Origin: Gammaproteobacteria bacterium
GTDB taxonomy: Bacteria; Pseudomonadota; Gammaproteobacteria; Pseudomonadales; Pseudohongiellaceae
Direction of reading: 5' to 3'
Length of the DNA stretch: 64,000 nt
Assembly: GCA_002706685.1 (NCBI GenBank)
Contig: PALV01000022.1
Coordinates: 62,001-126,000 of the forward strand
Positions 16,126 through 25,020 of this stretch are shown here, in pieces (the first letter of the stretch is position 1; each line of letters starts with the position of its first letter). A program made the translations under genes and the position numbers. The notes under the pieces were generated by a model, which was not told the DNA's origin, searched no databases, and saw nothing but the letters and a program-made list of their open reading frames with translations.

Positions 16126-16714
16126 GCGGCGTCAGCAGCGCGAGCCCAATTCCCCTGATCTGATCGATGCGATCAACCAGATATTTGCCGAATTTGAATT
16201 GGCCTATCACAACCAGTATCACAAGGCTTACGGTGATTCCGATCGCCTGGTACTGACTAAAAAATACTGGCTGGAGTGTCTGGCAGATCTGCATCCCAGG
16301 CAACTGGTCGCGGCCGCCCGGCAACTGGTCAAAACACAGGATTTTCTGCCAACGATTTCCGCTGTCCGTCGTGCCTGCGAGCGTGGTTATGAGCTGTTTG
16401 GTCTGCCATCAACACGTGATGCCTATATCGAAGCATGTCGCGCGCCAGCGCCCAAGTCAGCCTACCAATGGAGTCACCCGGCCGTGTATCGCGCTGGCAA
16501 AGCTACTGACTGGTTTTTACTGGCTTCTGAGCCAGAAGAGAAGGTTTTCCCGGTTTTCTCCCGCTATTACCAACAGCTGTGTGACCGGGTGTTACGGGGC
16601 GAAAAACTGGATGATCCCATCCCGCCGGCACTGGGCAGCATTCCGGACAAGCCTTTGAGTTTTGCAGAGAGGGAGCGTCGACTGGCAGCGCTGCGCGACA
16701 AACTGGACGTGTAA
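16037..16714 (+). CDS. Replication protein P (lambda P-like) family, possible helicase loader
   Basis: A 225-residue protein resembling the lambda replication protein P family found in Pseudomonas-type chromosomes. It has a charged, flexible N-terminus of about 35 residues, then the conserved helical region starting DLIDAINQIFAEFELAYHNQY. A YWLECL segment and a block SAVRRACERGYELFGLPS follow, with a charged C-terminal end. Lambda P recruits the DnaB helicase to the origin; a chromosomal relative beside a DnaT-like gene suggests a role in helicase loading at restart forks. It begins inside the upstream gene in another frame, with AGGAG twelve bases before the ATG. No later ATG would remove the overlap without deleting much of the protein. 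Assignment is by remembered family pattern, so confidence is moderate. Confidence 0.6.
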   Translation: MQEINKLLSEIDTDSKPHSGASQTEAGQNERRQQREPNSPDLIDAINQIFAEFELAYHNQYHKAYGDSDRLVLTKKYWLECLADLHPRQLVAAARQLVKTQDFLPTISAVRRACERGYELFGLPSTRDAYIEACRAPAPKSAYQWSHPAVYRAGKATDWFLLASEPEEKVFPVFSRYYQQLCDRVLRGEKLDDPIPPALGSIPDKPLSFAERERRLAALRDKLDV

Positions 16715-16719
16715 AGGTT

Positions 16720-17076
16720 TCAGCTCAGCAGGTGCAGTTCGCGTTCCAGCAGGCTGGTATCACCGGTGTTCAGCTCCACCAGGCGGCGCAGGTGGGTCAT
16801 GCTGTCGACATCGATGTAATCACAGGCCAGCCCCACGTGGTCACCCCGGTGATTGGCGACATGAGTGACCATGCAGATCTGCACGTCACCACCCAGATGG
16901 ATCACTACATCAACAGGCTCATCGTCATTCAGGGTTTGATCGGGAAGCAGTTGCACAAGCGCGCCGCGCAGTGACAGATCCACCAGCTGAACGATAAAGT
17001 CCCGCCCCGGCTGGCTCACAATGGTTTCAGCGTCAAAAAAGACGCGGGTAAACGCGCGTTGCTGCTCTTCTGTCAT
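16720..17076 (-). CDS. PilZ domain protein, probable c-di-GMP effector
   Basis: A 118-residue single-domain PilZ protein. The c-di-GMP binding signature is complete: RxxxR at Arg7-Arg11 (RAFTR) and the D-x-S-x-x-G motif DLSLRG at 33-38. It should bind c-di-GMP and pass the signal to an unknown partner, for example in motility or surface attachment. An MSHA-type pilus locus is in the same window, but 15 kb away. The ATG at 17076 was preferred to a TTG seven codons earlier. It converges on the lambda-P-like gene with five bases between the stops. Confidence 0.85.
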   Translation of the reverse strand: MTEEQQRAFTRVFFDAETIVSQPGRDFIVQLVDLSLRGALVQLLPDQTLNDDEPVDVVIHLGGDVQICMVTHVANHRGDHVGLACDYIDVDSMTHLRRLVELNTGDTSLLERELHLLS

Positions 17077-17193
17077 TTTGCTGGGCTGTCCTGTCAACTG
17101 CTGTCAGGCCCTGACCCTGCACCGCTGGCGATGCATTGTCAGGAAGGTGTTGACGTAATATCGGCATCCCTGCCAGAAAGTTGAGCTGAGATT

Positions 17194-17265
17194 ATGCCCC
17201 CTGGGTATTTATGCCCTCTGGGTATTTATGCCCTCTGGGTATTTATGCCCCGGGGTAGTTATGCC
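17194..17265. repeat. 17-bp tandem repeat, about four copies, after ettA
   Basis: The unit ATGCCCTCTGGGTATTT occurs at 17194-17210 (one change), 17211-17227, 17228-17244 and in degenerate form from 17245 (ATGCCCCGGGGTAGTT), with a partial ATGCC after it. The last units touch the ettA stop codon. Adjacent units contain GGGTAT-TT-ATGCCC, which can fold into a small hairpin, so the array could slow or end transcription leaving ettA. It is too short and too uniform to be a CRISPR array. Confidence 0.85.
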
Positions 17266-18926
17266 AGTTTACGGTACTTGATACGGGTTGGTTGTGCTTC
17301 GGTACCCAGTCGCTTCTTGCGGTCGGCTTCGTAGTCGGTGTAGTTACCGTCGTGGAAGACCACCTGACTGTCGCCCTCGAACGCCAGGATGTGGGTGCAG
17401 ATACGGTCCAGGAACCAGCGGTCGTGCGACACGACGATCACGGTGCCCGGGAAGTTCAGCAGGCCTTCCTCCAGTGCACGCAGTGTTTCCACATCCAGGT
17501 CGTTGGTCGGTTCGTCGAGCAGCAGCACGTTGGCGCCGCGCTTGAGCAGTTTGGCCAGGTGAACACGGTTGCGCTCACCGCCAGACAGTTCCTTGATGTA
17601 TTTCTGCTGGTCACTGCCCTTGAAGTTGAAGCGTCCCACATAGGCGCGTGACGGTACCTCGTAGCGGCCGATCTGCAGAATGTCCTGGCCCTCTGACAAC
17701 TCTTCCCAGACAGTTTTGCTGTCGTCCAGCGAGTCGCGGCTCTGATCAACATAAGCCAAGTCCACGGTGTCGCCCAGCTCAATGCTGCCGCTGTCTGGCT
17801 GCTCGACGCCGGTCAGCATGCGCAGGAATGTGGTTTTACCAGCACCGTTGCCGCCGATAATGCCAACGATGCCGCCCTTGGGCACTGCAAATGACAGGTT
17901 GTCGATCAGCAGCCGGTCACCAAAGCCCTTGGTCAGATTGTTGACCTCGATGACCTTGTCGCCCAGGCGCGGGCCTGGTGGAATGTAGAGTTCGGTAGTT
18001 TCATTGCGCTTCTGGAACTCCTGCGAGTTCAACTCTTCAAAGCGTGCCAGACGGGCCTTGCTCTTGGCCTGACGTCCTTTGGGGTTGTTGCGCACCCATT
18101 CCAGTTCTGAGCGAATGGTTTTCTCGCGGGCGGCTTCCTGCTTGGCCTCGATTTCCAGGCGTTTTTCCTTGGCCTCCAGCCAGTTGGTGTAATTGCCCTC
18201 GTAGGGGATGCCGTGACCGCGGTCCAGTTCCAGAATCCAGCCGGCCGCATTATCCAGGAAGTAGCGGTCGTGCGTGATGGCAACCACGGTACCGGGGAAT
18301 TCGACCAGGAAGCGTTCCAGCCAGGCCACACTCTCCGCGTCCAGGTGGTTGGTCGGTTCGTCCAGCAGCAGCATGTCCGGGTTGGACAGCAACAGACGGC
18401 AGAGCGCGACACGGCGTTTCTCACCGCCGGATAGTTTGGTGACATCGGCATCCCAGGGTGGCAGACGCAATGCGTCGGCGGCGCGATCCAGCGTGCGCTC
18501 GATGTCCCAGCCATTCGAGGCATCAATGGCATTCTGCAGTTCGCCCTGGCGCTCGAGCAGCTCATTCATCTCGTCATCGCTCATCGGCTCGGCAAAACGG
18601 TCGCTGATGGCGTTGAATTCTTCCAGCAGCTTGATGACCTCGCCCATGCCTTCTTCGACATTGCCGCGCACATCTTTTTCAGGATTCAGCTGCGGCTCCT
18701 GAGGCAGGTAACCGACATTGATGCCCGATTGCGCTCGCGCCTCGCCGTTATACTCCTTGTCTACGCCCGCCATGATGCGCAGCAGCGTGGATTTACCGGA
18801 GCCGTTAAGGCCCAGGACGCCAATTTTTGCGCCTGGAAAAAACGACAGGGAAATGTCTTTGAGAATCTCTTTTTTGGGCGGTACAACCTTGCCTACGCGG
18901 TGCATGGTGTAAACGAACTGTGCCAT
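17259..18926 (-). CDS. ettA: Energy-dependent translational throttle protein EttA (ABC-F ATPase)
   Basis: A 555-residue ABC-F protein of normal EttA length. Two ATP-binding cassettes are visible: the first Walker [10 protein letters not shown] at 39-47 with [16 protein letters not shown], the second GGNGAGKTT with [15 protein letters not shown]. Between them are the arm and linker that reach toward the ribosomal E site. EttA binds 70S ribosomes and gates the first elongation step according to the ATP/ADP ratio. It is monocistronic here, reading away from glyA. Its 3' end carries a tandem repeat. Confidence 0.95.
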   Translation of the reverse strand: MAQFVYTMHRVGKVVPPKKEILKDISLSFFPGAKIGVLGLNGSGKSTLLRIMAGVDKEYNGEARAQSGINVGYLPQEPQLNPEKDVRGNVEEGMGEVIKLLEEFNAISDRFAEPMSDDEMNELLERQGELQNAIDASNGWDIERTLDRAADALRLPPWDADVTKLSGGEKRRVALCRLLLSNPDMLLLDEPTNHLDAESVAWLERFLVEFPGTVVAITHDRYFLDNAAGWILELDRGHGIPYEGNYTNWLEAKEKRLEIEAKQEAAREKTIRSELEWVRNNPKGRQAKSKARLARFEELNSQEFQKRNETTELYIPPGPRLGDKVIEVNNLTKGFGDRLLIDNLSFAVPKGGIVGIIGGNGAGKTTFLRMLTGVEQPDSGSIELGDTVDLAYVDQSRDSLDDSKTVWEELSEGQDILQIGRYEVPSRAYVGRFNFKGSDQQKYIKELSGGERNRVHLAKLLKRGANVLLLDEPTNDLDVETLRALEEGLLNFPGTVIVVSHDRWFLDRICTHILAFEGDSQVVFHDGNYTDYEADRKKRLGTEAQPTRIKYRKLA

Positions 18927-19208
18927 AACGGGGTTTATCTCCGGGGCTTTAACAAGTTGAAGGATTTTACGGAGCGCGCCTGAGTTGAGGGCGCCTGATC
19001 AATGCGCGAATTCTAGCACGGAGCGGCGCGGTATTGGGGATAAGGCGCAGATGCAGTATCGACTCAGGGATGGCAATATCCCGTTGTGCTGTGATTTTAA
19101 GCCTTCTGATCGCTGGAGACTTGGCTTTTGAAGGGAATTTCCGGATGCTGATACGCTCCAGATCATGTAAAATGCGCCTCCAGTCATATTCCAGTCACGG
19201 GGAAACGC

Positions 19209-20468
19209 ATGTTTGATACCAGCATGACCATCAAGAATTTTGATCCGGAGCTGTATGCTGCCATAGAAGGTGAGCGTCAGCGCCAGGAAGAGCACATCGA
19301 GCTGATTGCCTCAGAAAACTACACCAGCCCACGTGTGATGGAAGCGCAGGGCAGTGTTCTGACCAACAAATATGCGGAAGGGTATCCGGGCAAGCGCTAC
19401 TACGGTGGCTGTGAATTCGTTGATGATGTGGAAACGCTGGCCATTGAACGCGCCAAAGAGCTGTTCGGTGCCGATTACGCCAACGTCCAGCCGCACTCCG
19501 GTTCGCAGGCCAATGCCGCTGTATACATGGCGCTGCTGAAGCCGGGTGATACCGTTCTGGGCATGAGCCTGGCGCATGGTGGTCACCTGACTCACGGTGC
19601 CAGCGTCAGCTTCTCCGGTCGCATCTACAATGCCGTGCAGTACGGAATCAACGAAGAAACCGGCGAAATCGACTACGAACAGGTAGAAGCGCTGGCCGTT
19701 GAACACCGCCCCAAAATGATCGTAGCCGGTTTTTCTGCCTACTCCCGCGTCATAGACTGGCTCAAGTTCCGCGAAATCGCCGACAAGGTGGGCGCATACC
19801 TGCTGGTAGACATGGCGCATATCGCCGGTCTGGTCGCTGCAGGCGTTTACCCAAGTCCGGTCAAGATTGCTGACGTGACCACCACCACTACCCACAAAAC
19901 ACTGGGTGGACCGCGCGGTGGCATCATTCTCGCCAAGGCCAACCCGGAGCTGGAAAAGAAGCTGAATTTTGCCGTTTTCCCGGAAAGCCAGGGTGGCCCT
20001 TTGATGCATGTGATCGCCGGCAAGGCGGTGTGCTTCAAGGAAGCGATGAGCAAGGAATTCAAGGAGTACCAGAAGCAGGTGGTCGCCAATGCACAGACCA
20101 TGGCTGAAGGATTCATCAAGCGTGGCTTCGAGGTGGTTTCTGGTGGTACTGATGATCACCTGTTCCTGCTCAGCCTGGTCAAACAGGACATCACCGGCAA
20201 AGACGCGGATGCCGCTCTCGGTCGCGCTTACATTACCGTCAACAAGAATGCGGTTCCCAACGATCCACGTCCGCCATTCGTGACCAGTGGTCTGCGCATA
20301 GGTTCGCCGGCAGTCACTCGACGTGGCATGAAGGAAAAAGAAGTCGCAGAACTGACTGAATGGATGTGCGACATTCTGGACGACATCGAGAACGAGTCGG
20401 TGATAGACACGGTACGCGAAAAGGTCAAGGCGCTGTGTGCGCGCTTCCCGGTGTACAAAAGCGCTTAA
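19209..20468 (+). CDS. glyA: Serine hydroxymethyltransferase
   Basis: A 419-residue PLP enzyme that interconverts serine and glycine while loading the one-carbon unit on tetrahydrofolate. The PLP lysine is Lys230 in [15 protein letters not shown], and the N-terminal block [19 protein letters not shown] is the family signature. The ATG follows GGGGAA at a normal distance. The 282 bases upstream contain a possible -10 (TAAAAT followed by GCGCC at about 19168) but no riboswitch-like structure that I could recognise. nrdR follows 23 bases after the stop, and this is the usual head of the nrdR-rib cluster in gammaproteobacteria. Confidence 0.97.
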   Translation: MFDTSMTIKNFDPELYAAIEGERQRQEEHIELIASENYTSPRVMEAQGSVLTNKYAEGYPGKRYYGGCEFVDDVETLAIERAKELFGADYANVQPHSGSQANAAVYMALLKPGDTVLGMSLAHGGHLTHGASVSFSGRIYNAVQYGINEETGEIDYEQVEALAVEHRPKMIVAGFSAYSRVIDWLKFREIADKVGAYLLVDMAHIAGLVAAGVYPSPVKIADVTTTTTHKTLGGPRGGIILAKANPELEKKLNFAVFPESQGGPLMHVIAGKAVCFKEAMSKEFKEYQKQVVANAQTMAEGFIKRGFEVVSGGTDDHLFLLSLVKQDITGKDADAALGRAYITVNKNAVPNDPRPPFVTSGLRIGSPAVTRRGMKEKEVAELTEWMCDILDDIENESVIDTVREKVKALCARFPVYKSA

Positions 20469-20491
20469 GCGCACACTAGAGACTGACAAGC

Positions 20492-20944
20492 ATGCACTGT
20501 CCATTTTGTGGTGCGCTGGATACCAAGGTAATCGACTCACGCCTGGTCGCCGAGGGCGATCAGGTGCGGCGTCGTCGCGAATGCATCACCTGTGCCGAGC
20601 GTTTCACAACCTATGAGACAGCCGAGCTGGTCATGCCTCGCATCATCAAACAGAATGGCAATCGTGAGCCCTTTGATGAAGCAAAACTGTATTCCGGCCT
20701 GATGCGGGCACTGGAAAAAAGACCGGTCAGTATAGAAAGTGTTGAGTCGGCCGTGAATCGCATCAAGCATCACATCCGCGCTACCGGCGAACGGGAAGTA
20801 CCCTCGCGAATGGTAGGCGAAGAAGTCATGAAAGAGCTGCGACAACTGGATGAAGTTGCCTTCGTGCGATTTGCATCGGTGTATCGCAGCTTCAAGGATC
20901 TCAACGAATTCCGTGCCGAAATTGACCGGCTGTCCAACGAATAA
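20492..20944 (+). CDS. nrdR: Transcriptional repressor NrdR
   Basis: A 150-residue repressor of ribonucleotide reductase genes. The N-terminal zinc ribbon has Cys3, Cys6, Cys31 and Cys34 (HCPFC and ECITC). An ATP-cone domain from about residue 49 senses ATP/dATP. Length is standard. It sits between glyA and ribD, the normal context. No NrdR box was found near it, so its targets lie elsewhere. Confidence 0.97.
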   Translation: MHCPFCGALDTKVIDSRLVAEGDQVRRRRECITCAERFTTYETAELVMPRIIKQNGNREPFDEAKLYSGLMRALEKRPVSIESVESAVNRIKHHIRATGEREVPSRMVGEEVMKELRQLDEVAFVRFASVYRSFKDLNEFRAEIDRLSNE

Positions 20945-20998
20945 TACCAACCAGTTTTATAAGCCCTGCGGCCCGGACGAATAGGTGGAGCTAACACT

Positions 20999-22132
20999 GT
21001 GACGCCCGAATATTACATGCAGCGCGCCATTGAACTGGCGCAGTCCGTTCTGACGGCGACTCCCAACCCGCGGGTTGGCTGCGTGATTGTGCGCGACGGA
21101 AAAATAGTGGGTGAGGGCTGTCACGAACGTGTGGGGACGCCGCATGCTGAAGCCCATGCACTGAATGCAGCCGGCGAGCTGGCGCACGGCGCCACCGTGT
21201 ACGTGACGCTGGAACCCTGTGCTCATATGGGCCGTACACCGCCGTGTTCTGATGCGCTGATAGACGCCGGCGTCAGTGAGGTCTACTACGGTGTTCAGGA
21301 TCCCAATCCGCAGGTGTCGGGTCTGGGTCTGCAGAAGCTGCGCGATGCCGGTGTCACGGTCCACGGGCCGCTACTGGAAGAGGCATGCAGTGCACTCAAC
21401 CTGGGATTCATGAAACGCATGCGCAGCGGCTTGCCTTGGGTGCGCTGTAAAATGGCCATGAGCCTGGATGGACGCACCGCCATGGCTTCGGGCGAGAGCA
21501 AATGGATCACCGGTGCCGGCGCCCGCGCCGATGTGCAACTGATGCGGGCGGCCAGCTGCGCCATTGTGACGGGCGTCAACACTGTGCTCAGTGACGACCC
21601 CAGCCTTAACCTGCGGCTTGAGCAGATCCCGGAAGGGGAAGCGGGCGAGGTGCAGGCAGACAGGCAGCCACTGCGTGTGGTGATCGATTCGTCGTTACGG
21701 ACCCCACCGGATTCGCGCATCATTTCGCTGCCGGGTAATATGCTGTTTCTGACGGGTAAACCGCATGCCCAGCAGCTGGCGCGCTTCAACAACAGCAGCG
21801 CGCAGATACGCCAGCTGTCGCAGTTGCCAGGCGGTCGTGTCAATCTGCTGGATGCCATGCAGACGCTGGCGCAGGAATACGCCTGCAACGAGGTCATGCT
21901 GGAGGCCGGTCCCACTCTGAGTGGCGCCATGGTGCAGGCAGGGCTGGTCGACGAAGTTGTCATCTATGTGGGTGCGCGATTCCTGGGCAGTGATGCCCTG
22001 CCGCTTTTCCACTTGCCAGGCATCAGCCGCATGCAGGATCACATTGCTCTGAAAATTACCGATGTTAAACAGATTGCCGATGACTGTCGTATAACCGCAC
22101 GCCTGACCACTGGCAGTGACGCTCAGCGCTGA
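20999..22132 (+). CDS. ribD: Bifunctional riboflavin deaminase/reductase RibD
   Basis: A 377-residue enzyme for the second and third steps of riboflavin synthesis. The N-terminal deaminase has the zinc motif HAE at 49-51 and PCAHMGRTPPC with Cys74 and Cys83. The C-terminal reductase domain, from about residue 147, starts with WVRCKMAMSLDG. It begins with GTG preceded by AGGTGGAG. The operon continues with ribE 13 bases downstream. Confidence 0.96.
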   Translation: MTPEYYMQRAIELAQSVLTATPNPRVGCVIVRDGKIVGEGCHERVGTPHAEAHALNAAGELAHGATVYVTLEPCAHMGRTPPCSDALIDAGVSEVYYGVQDPNPQVSGLGLQKLRDAGVTVHGPLLEEACSALNLGFMKRMRSGLPWVRCKMAMSLDGRTAMASGESKWITGAGARADVQLMRAASCAIVTGVNTVLSDDPSLNLRLEQIPEGEAGEVQADRQPLRVVIDSSLRTPPDSRIISLPGNMLFLTGKPHAQQLARFNNSSAQIRQLSQLPGGRVNLLDAMQTLAQEYACNEVMLEAGPTLSGAMVQAGLVDEVVIYVGARFLGSDALPLFHLPGISRMQDHIALKITDVKQIADDCRITARLTTGSDAQR

Positions 22133-22145
22133 TACAGGAAAAACC

Positions 22146-22817
22146 ATGTTTACCGGAATCATAGAAGCAGTCGGCCACATTGCAGAACTGAAATTGCGCG
22201 GCAAGGAGTGGCGCCTGAAGGTGAGCTGTTCTTCGCTTGATATGTCGGATGTGCAACTGGGTGACAGTATTGCTGTCAATGGCTGCTGCCTGACCGTGAC
22301 GGAGTTTGATGGCAGCAGTTTTTGCGCTGACGTGTCTAATGAAACACTCAGCCTGACCAGCTTTCAGAATTTGAAAGTGGGTTCCAAAGTGAACCTGGAA
22401 AAGGCCCTGATGCCGAAGAGCCGCCTCGGTGGCCACCTGGTCAGCGGTCACGTTGACGGCCTGGGTGAACTACTGGAACAACATGAGGATGGGGGTAGCT
22501 GGCGCCTGGTGTTCCGGGTGCCGGACGAGCTGGCAAAATACATCGCCCAGAAGGGATCAATCTGCATCGACGGGGCCAGTTTGACCGTCAATACTGTGGA
22601 TGGGGCCTGCTTCGGTGTTAATATCATCCCCCACACGCAGCAGGCCACGATCATTCATACATATCGGCCGGGCCAGCGCGTCAACATAGAGGTCGACCAG
22701 ATCGCCCGTTACCTGGAGCGATTGATGCTGGGCGAGCGGGCAGCTCAGGGACGGGACCACAAGCAGGCCGGCGGCATCACGGCAGAGTTTCTGAGCAGTC
22801 ACGGTTTTGACCGCTGA
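22146..22817 (+). CDS. ribE: Riboflavin synthase alpha chain
   Basis: A 223-residue enzyme built of two homologous lumazine-binding barrels, opening with MFTGIIEAVG. The repeats are seen in LGDSIAVNGCCLTV and the later GSICIDGASLTVN. It converts two molecules of dimethylribityllumazine into riboflavin and a diaminopyrimidine. The start at MFTG was chosen because it is invariant in the family and has AGGA upstream; an ATG-like codon ten residues earlier is ignored. It is the third gene of the riboflavin operon. Confidence 0.96.
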   Translation: MFTGIIEAVGHIAELKLRGKEWRLKVSCSSLDMSDVQLGDSIAVNGCCLTVTEFDGSSFCADVSNETLSLTSFQNLKVGSKVNLEKALMPKSRLGGHLVSGHVDGLGELLEQHEDGGSWRLVFRVPDELAKYIAQKGSICIDGASLTVNTVDGACFGVNIIPHTQQATIIHTYRPGQRVNIEVDQIARYLERLMLGERAAQGRDHKQAGGITAEFLSSHGFDR

Positions 22818-22880
22818 CAGAAACTGCAGAAAATTGAATTGAATCGACTGTAAATCCAGCGAGTGTAAGCAGCGGAGATT

Positions 22881-24002
22881 ATGAAACTCAATACTGTTCA
22901 AGAACTGATCGACGATATCCGACAGGGCAAAATGGTCATTCTGATGGATGACGAGGATCGCGAGAACGAAGGCGATCTGATTATTGCAGCCGAAAGAGTG
23001 CGGGCTGAAGATATTAACTTCATGGCCAAAAATGCACGTGGACTGGTGTGTCTGACTCTGACGCGTGAGCGCTGTGAGCAGTTGGATCTGCCCCTGATGG
23101 TGTCGAAGAACAACACGCCATACAACACCAATTTTACAGCGTCGATTGAGGCAGCCACCGGGGTCACCACGGGTATTTCCGCGGCGGATCGAGCGCGTAC
23201 CATTCAGGTTGCAGTGGCGCGCGACGCCAAGCCTGAGGATATCGTTCAGCCTGGCCACGTATTCCCCATCATGGCGCAGCCTGGTGGTGTCCTGCGTCGC
23301 GCCGGCCATACCGAGGCGGGTTGTGATCTGGCACGTCTGGCCGGTTTTACCCCGGCTGCTGCCATTGTGGAGATAATGAACGAAGACGGCACGATGGCCC
23401 GGCGTCCGGACCTTGAGATATTTGCAGAGCAGCATGGACTCAAGATCGGCACCATCGTTGATCTGATTCACTACCGCATTGCCAACGAGCACACTGTCAG
23501 CCGCCGGCAGAGTCACCAGGTTGTGACGGAGCACGGTGAGTTCACGCTGCATACTTTTGATGACACCATTTCCGGTGGCACGCATCTGGCTTTCACCATG
23601 GGTGATATAGTCAAGGATGACCCGACACTGGTACGAGTGCATATTGCCAGCACGCTGCGTGATGTCTGTGACGTCATCGTGCCGGGTGCCACCAGTTGGT
23701 CATTCAGCCGTGCGCTGGCAAGAATCGCTGAAGAAGGCAAGGGCGTCGCAGTACTGCTGTCCGGTGACGACTACGATGAAGATATTAATGAAAGTATTGC
23801 CGGTGTGCTGGGCGAAAAGAAAGTGATACCCCGTCGCCATCGCCACGGTGGCAGTGATGTGACGATTGGTACGGGTTCACAGATTCTTCGTGAACTGGGA
23901 GTGGGCAAGATGCGCCTGCTGAGTTACCCGGCGAAGTTTAATGCCGTCACCGGATTCGATTTGGAAGTGGTTGAGTTTGTCCAGTTTGATGAGCCAGCCT
24001 GA
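22881..24002 (+). CDS. ribB: DHBP synthase RibB fused to a degenerate GTP cyclohydrolase II domain (RibBX type)
   Basis: A 373-residue protein. The N-terminal 200 residues are 3,4-dihydroxy-2-butanone 4-phosphate synthase, with the acidic motif DDEDRENEGD (23-32) and the downstream GHTEAGCDLARLAG. The C-terminal half is shaped like GTP cyclohydrolase II but lacks the zinc-binding Cys-x10-Cys-x-Cys; the matching stretch reads VHIASTLRDVCDVIV. It should therefore not open GTP. Such RibB-X fusions are known in proteobacteria, and an intact separate ribA lies at the end of this cluster. The role of the X domain is unknown, perhaps structural or regulatory. No FMN riboswitch was seen in the 63 bases upstream. 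Confidence 0.93.
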   Translation: MKLNTVQELIDDIRQGKMVILMDDEDRENEGDLIIAAERVRAEDINFMAKNARGLVCLTLTRERCEQLDLPLMVSKNNTPYNTNFTASIEAATGVTTGISAADRARTIQVAVARDAKPEDIVQPGHVFPIMAQPGGVLRRAGHTEAGCDLARLAGFTPAAAIVEIMNEDGTMARRPDLEIFAEQHGLKIGTIVDLIHYRIANEHTVSRRQSHQVVTEHGEFTLHTFDDTISGGTHLAFTMGDIVKDDPTLVRVHIASTLRDVCDVIVPGATSWSFSRALARIAEEGKGVAVLLSGDDYDEDINESIAGVLGEKKVIPRRHRHGGSDVTIGTGSQILRELGVGKMRLLSYPAKFNAVTGFDLEVVEFVQFDEPA

Positions 24003-24024
24003 CTGACTTTACAGAGGAAAAAAC

Positions 24025-24501
24025 ATGAGTGAGATTCGTCGTATTGAGGGTGATTTTGTAAGCGGTTCTGGCCGTTACATCATTATTGCATCGCGATTTA
24101 ACAGCTTTATCGTTGAGAAGCTGATCGATGGCGCAGTCGACACACTGGTGCGTCACGGTGTTGATAAGGAAAACATCAGTATCGTCATGGCGCCAGGTGC
24201 CTATGAGCTGCCAGTCCTGGCCAAGCACGTAGTTGCCAACCGTCCCTGCGATGCAGTGATCGCGCTGGGTGCAGTCATCCGCGGCGGCACGCCGCATTTT
24301 GACTATGTGGCAGGTGAGTGCGTCAAGGGCCTCAGCCAGGTCAGTCTGGATTCTGGTGTGCCGGTGGCATTTGGTGTTCTGACTGTCGATACAATCGAGC
24401 AGGCTATTGAACGTGCTGGTACCAAGGCTGGAAACAAAGGCGCCGAGGCTGCCATGGGTGCCATCGAAATGGTCAGCGTGCTCGGCAAGTTGGGAGCCTG
24501 A
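24025..24501 (+). CDS. ribH: 6,7-Dimethyl-8-ribityllumazine synthase
   Basis: A 158-residue lumazine synthase, the penultimate step of riboflavin synthesis. Typical features are the ribityl-binding SRFNSF near residue 25, the phosphate-binding [12 protein letters not shown] segment, and a C-terminal region rich in Ala and Gly. It follows ribB by 22 bases with GAGGAA as ribosome site and is followed closely by nusB, as in most gammaproteobacteria. Confidence 0.96.
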   Translation: MSEIRRIEGDFVSGSGRYIIIASRFNSFIVEKLIDGAVDTLVRHGVDKENISIVMAPGAYELPVLAKHVVANRPCDAVIALGAVIRGGTPHFDYVAGECVKGLSQVSLDSGVPVAFGVLTVDTIEQAIERAGTKAGNKGAEAAMGAIEMVSVLGKLGA

Positions 24502-24504
24502 TAC

Positions 24505-25020
24505 GTGATCGATATTCCGGGAACCAGTGGCTCTTTGCCAGATGATGCCGTACCGGCCGAAAACGGTGGCGCTGGCAAAAAGGCGAAAGAGAAAAAATTG
24601 ACCGACCGCCAGAAGGCGCGCCGCATGTTGCTGCAGGCGCTGTATCAATGGCAGATAGCTCGTGCGCCGGTCAATGAGATCGTTGCAGAGTTCCTGGTGT
24701 ACTATCAGGGCAAGATTGATCGCGAGTTCTTCAAGGAAGTGTTCCCCGCTGTCATCGCACATGTCGACGAGCTTGATGCCATGATGCAGCCGCTGCTGGA
24801 CCGTGAGTTAAAGTCACTGGACCCGGTGGAGATTTCATTGTTGCGTCTGGGGCTGTACGAACTGGCGCACCGCATAGATGTGCCCTACAAGGTGGTGATC
24901 AACGAGTCGGTGGAGCTGGCCAAGGTATTCGGCGCGACCGACGGCCACAAGTACATCAATGGGGTTCTCGACCGCGCATCAAAAGAACTGAGAGCATTGG
25001 AGCGCCGTGGCGCTGACTGA
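24505..25020 (+). CDS. nusB: Transcription antitermination factor NusB
   Basis: A 171-residue NusB with an N-terminal extension of about 33 polar, lysine-rich residues before the core that begins KARRMLLQALYQWQ. The core ends in the usual KYINGVLDR motif. NusB binds boxA RNA with NusE (S10) for rRNA antitermination. It starts at GTG three bases after ribH and overlaps thiL by 14 bases, so ribH, nusB and thiL are tightly coupled. Confidence 0.95.
   Translation: MIDIPGTSGSLPDDAVPAENGGAGKKAKEKKLTDRQKARRMLLQALYQWQIARAPVNEIVAEFLVYYQGKIDREFFKEVFPAVIAHVDELDAMMQPLLDRELKSLDPVEISLLRLGLYELAHRIDVPYKVVINESVELAKVFGATDGHKYINGVLDRASKELRALERRGAD

Noticed and set aside
17194..17265. Possible CRISPR array
   Set aside because: Units are 17 bp, head to tail with no spacers, and no cas genes are present.
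18927..19208. Glycine or SAM riboswitch before glyA
   Set aside because: No paired aptamer-like stems or terminator were recognisable in the 282 bases.
19311..20540. 409-codon open frame antisense to glyA
   Set aside because: It is a shadow of the glyA codon pattern on the other strand, with no family-like sequence or ribosome site.
22818..22880. FMN riboswitch before ribB
   Set aside because: The gap is only 63 bases and lacks the conserved multi-stem RFN pattern.
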